Positions 14,567 through 14,604 of a stretch of 14,604 bases of DNA are shown here, one piece after another; the first letter of the stretch is position 1, and each line of letters starts with the position of its first letter. Made by a program: the position numbers and the translations under genes. The stretch is from Bacteroidales bacterium UBA5762 (GTDB taxonomy: Bacteria; Bacteroidota; Bacteroidia; Bacteroidales; TTA-H9). The notes under the pieces were generated by a model, which worked only from the letters and a program-made list of their open reading frames with translations, was not told the origin of the DNA and did not search any database. The DNA lies in the NCBI GenBank assembly GCA_002418865.1, contig DIEY01000066.1, positions 1-14,604 on the forward strand, read 5' to 3'.

Positions 14567-14604
14567 GAGTTTCATTTCTTCCATTCAAGCATTGTTCTTT
14601 AAAA
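14567..14604. other. short AT-rich tail after the peptidase gene
   Basis: These 38 bases hold no visible hairpin, promoter match or ORF; the window ends before the next feature. Confidence 0.5.

Noticed and set aside
1..14604. CRISPR array, tRNA or rRNA genes, intact insertion sequence, or toxin-antitoxin pair
   Set aside because: I saw no regularly spaced repeats, tRNA-like T-loop blocks, transposase motifs or paired small toxin-antitoxin genes on either strand.

Overview
The window looks like a chromosomal segment of a Bacteroidota (probably Bacteroidales-like) bacterium with an anaerobic lifestyle. Four signs point there. The DNA is AT-rich. Most genes lack a Shine-Dalgarno sequence. Matches to the Bacteroidota -7 promoter element TAnnTTTG sit just upstream of most transcription units. 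The gene families are also typical of the phylum: a PorT-like outer-membrane barrel, a DUF4403 lipoprotein, an RseC-like protein followed by rnfBCDGEA with a many-cluster RnfB, and a secreted C1 peptidase. No 16S gene or other decisive taxonomic marker is present, so this placement is an inference.

Layout from left to right: (1) the 3' end of an e(P4)-like class C acid phosphatase/5'-nucleotidase, cut by the window edge; (2) tex, an RNA-binding transcription accessory protein; (3) a small outer-membrane beta-barrel protein; (4) a roughly 430-base gap with traces of what may be a decayed gene and an imperfect hairpin; (5) a rubrerythrin-like ferritin-fold protein on the minus strand, divergent from (6) an RseC-family membrane protein; (7) the complete Rnf operon rnfB-C-D-G-E-A; (8) a DUF4403 lipoprotein on the minus strand, convergent with rnfA; (9) a second gap of roughly 430 bases; (10) an FtsE-type ABC ATPase without an adjacent ftsX; (11) a YbaK/ProX-type aminoacyl-tRNA deacylase overlapping by 8 bases (12) a secreted papain-fold (C1) peptidase.

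How the genes work together: the core of the window is the Rnf complex, which couples electron transfer between reduced ferredoxin and NAD+ to ion translocation across the inner membrane. RnfB and RnfC are the Fe-S/flavin input and output subunits, RnfD and RnfG carry covalent FMN candidates, and RnfA and RnfE form the paired membrane subunits with one conserved Cys pair each. The RseC-like protein just upstream matches the known functional link between RseC and Rsx/Rnf in enterobacteria. The rubrerythrin-like protein fits peroxide defence or iron handling in an anaerobe. The other genes are housekeeping or envelope functions, and I see no reason to join them into one pathway.

I did not find a convincing undescribed multi-gene system, CRISPR array, intact mobile element, tRNA or rRNA. 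The more interesting points are a consistent promoter grammar that fixes several start codons, strong Shine-Dalgarno sites confined to three internal rnf genes, non-canonical flavinylation motifs in RnfD and RnfG, an Asn-to-Asp change at the third papain-type active-site position of the secreted peptidase, and the possible gene remnant around 3446-3727.
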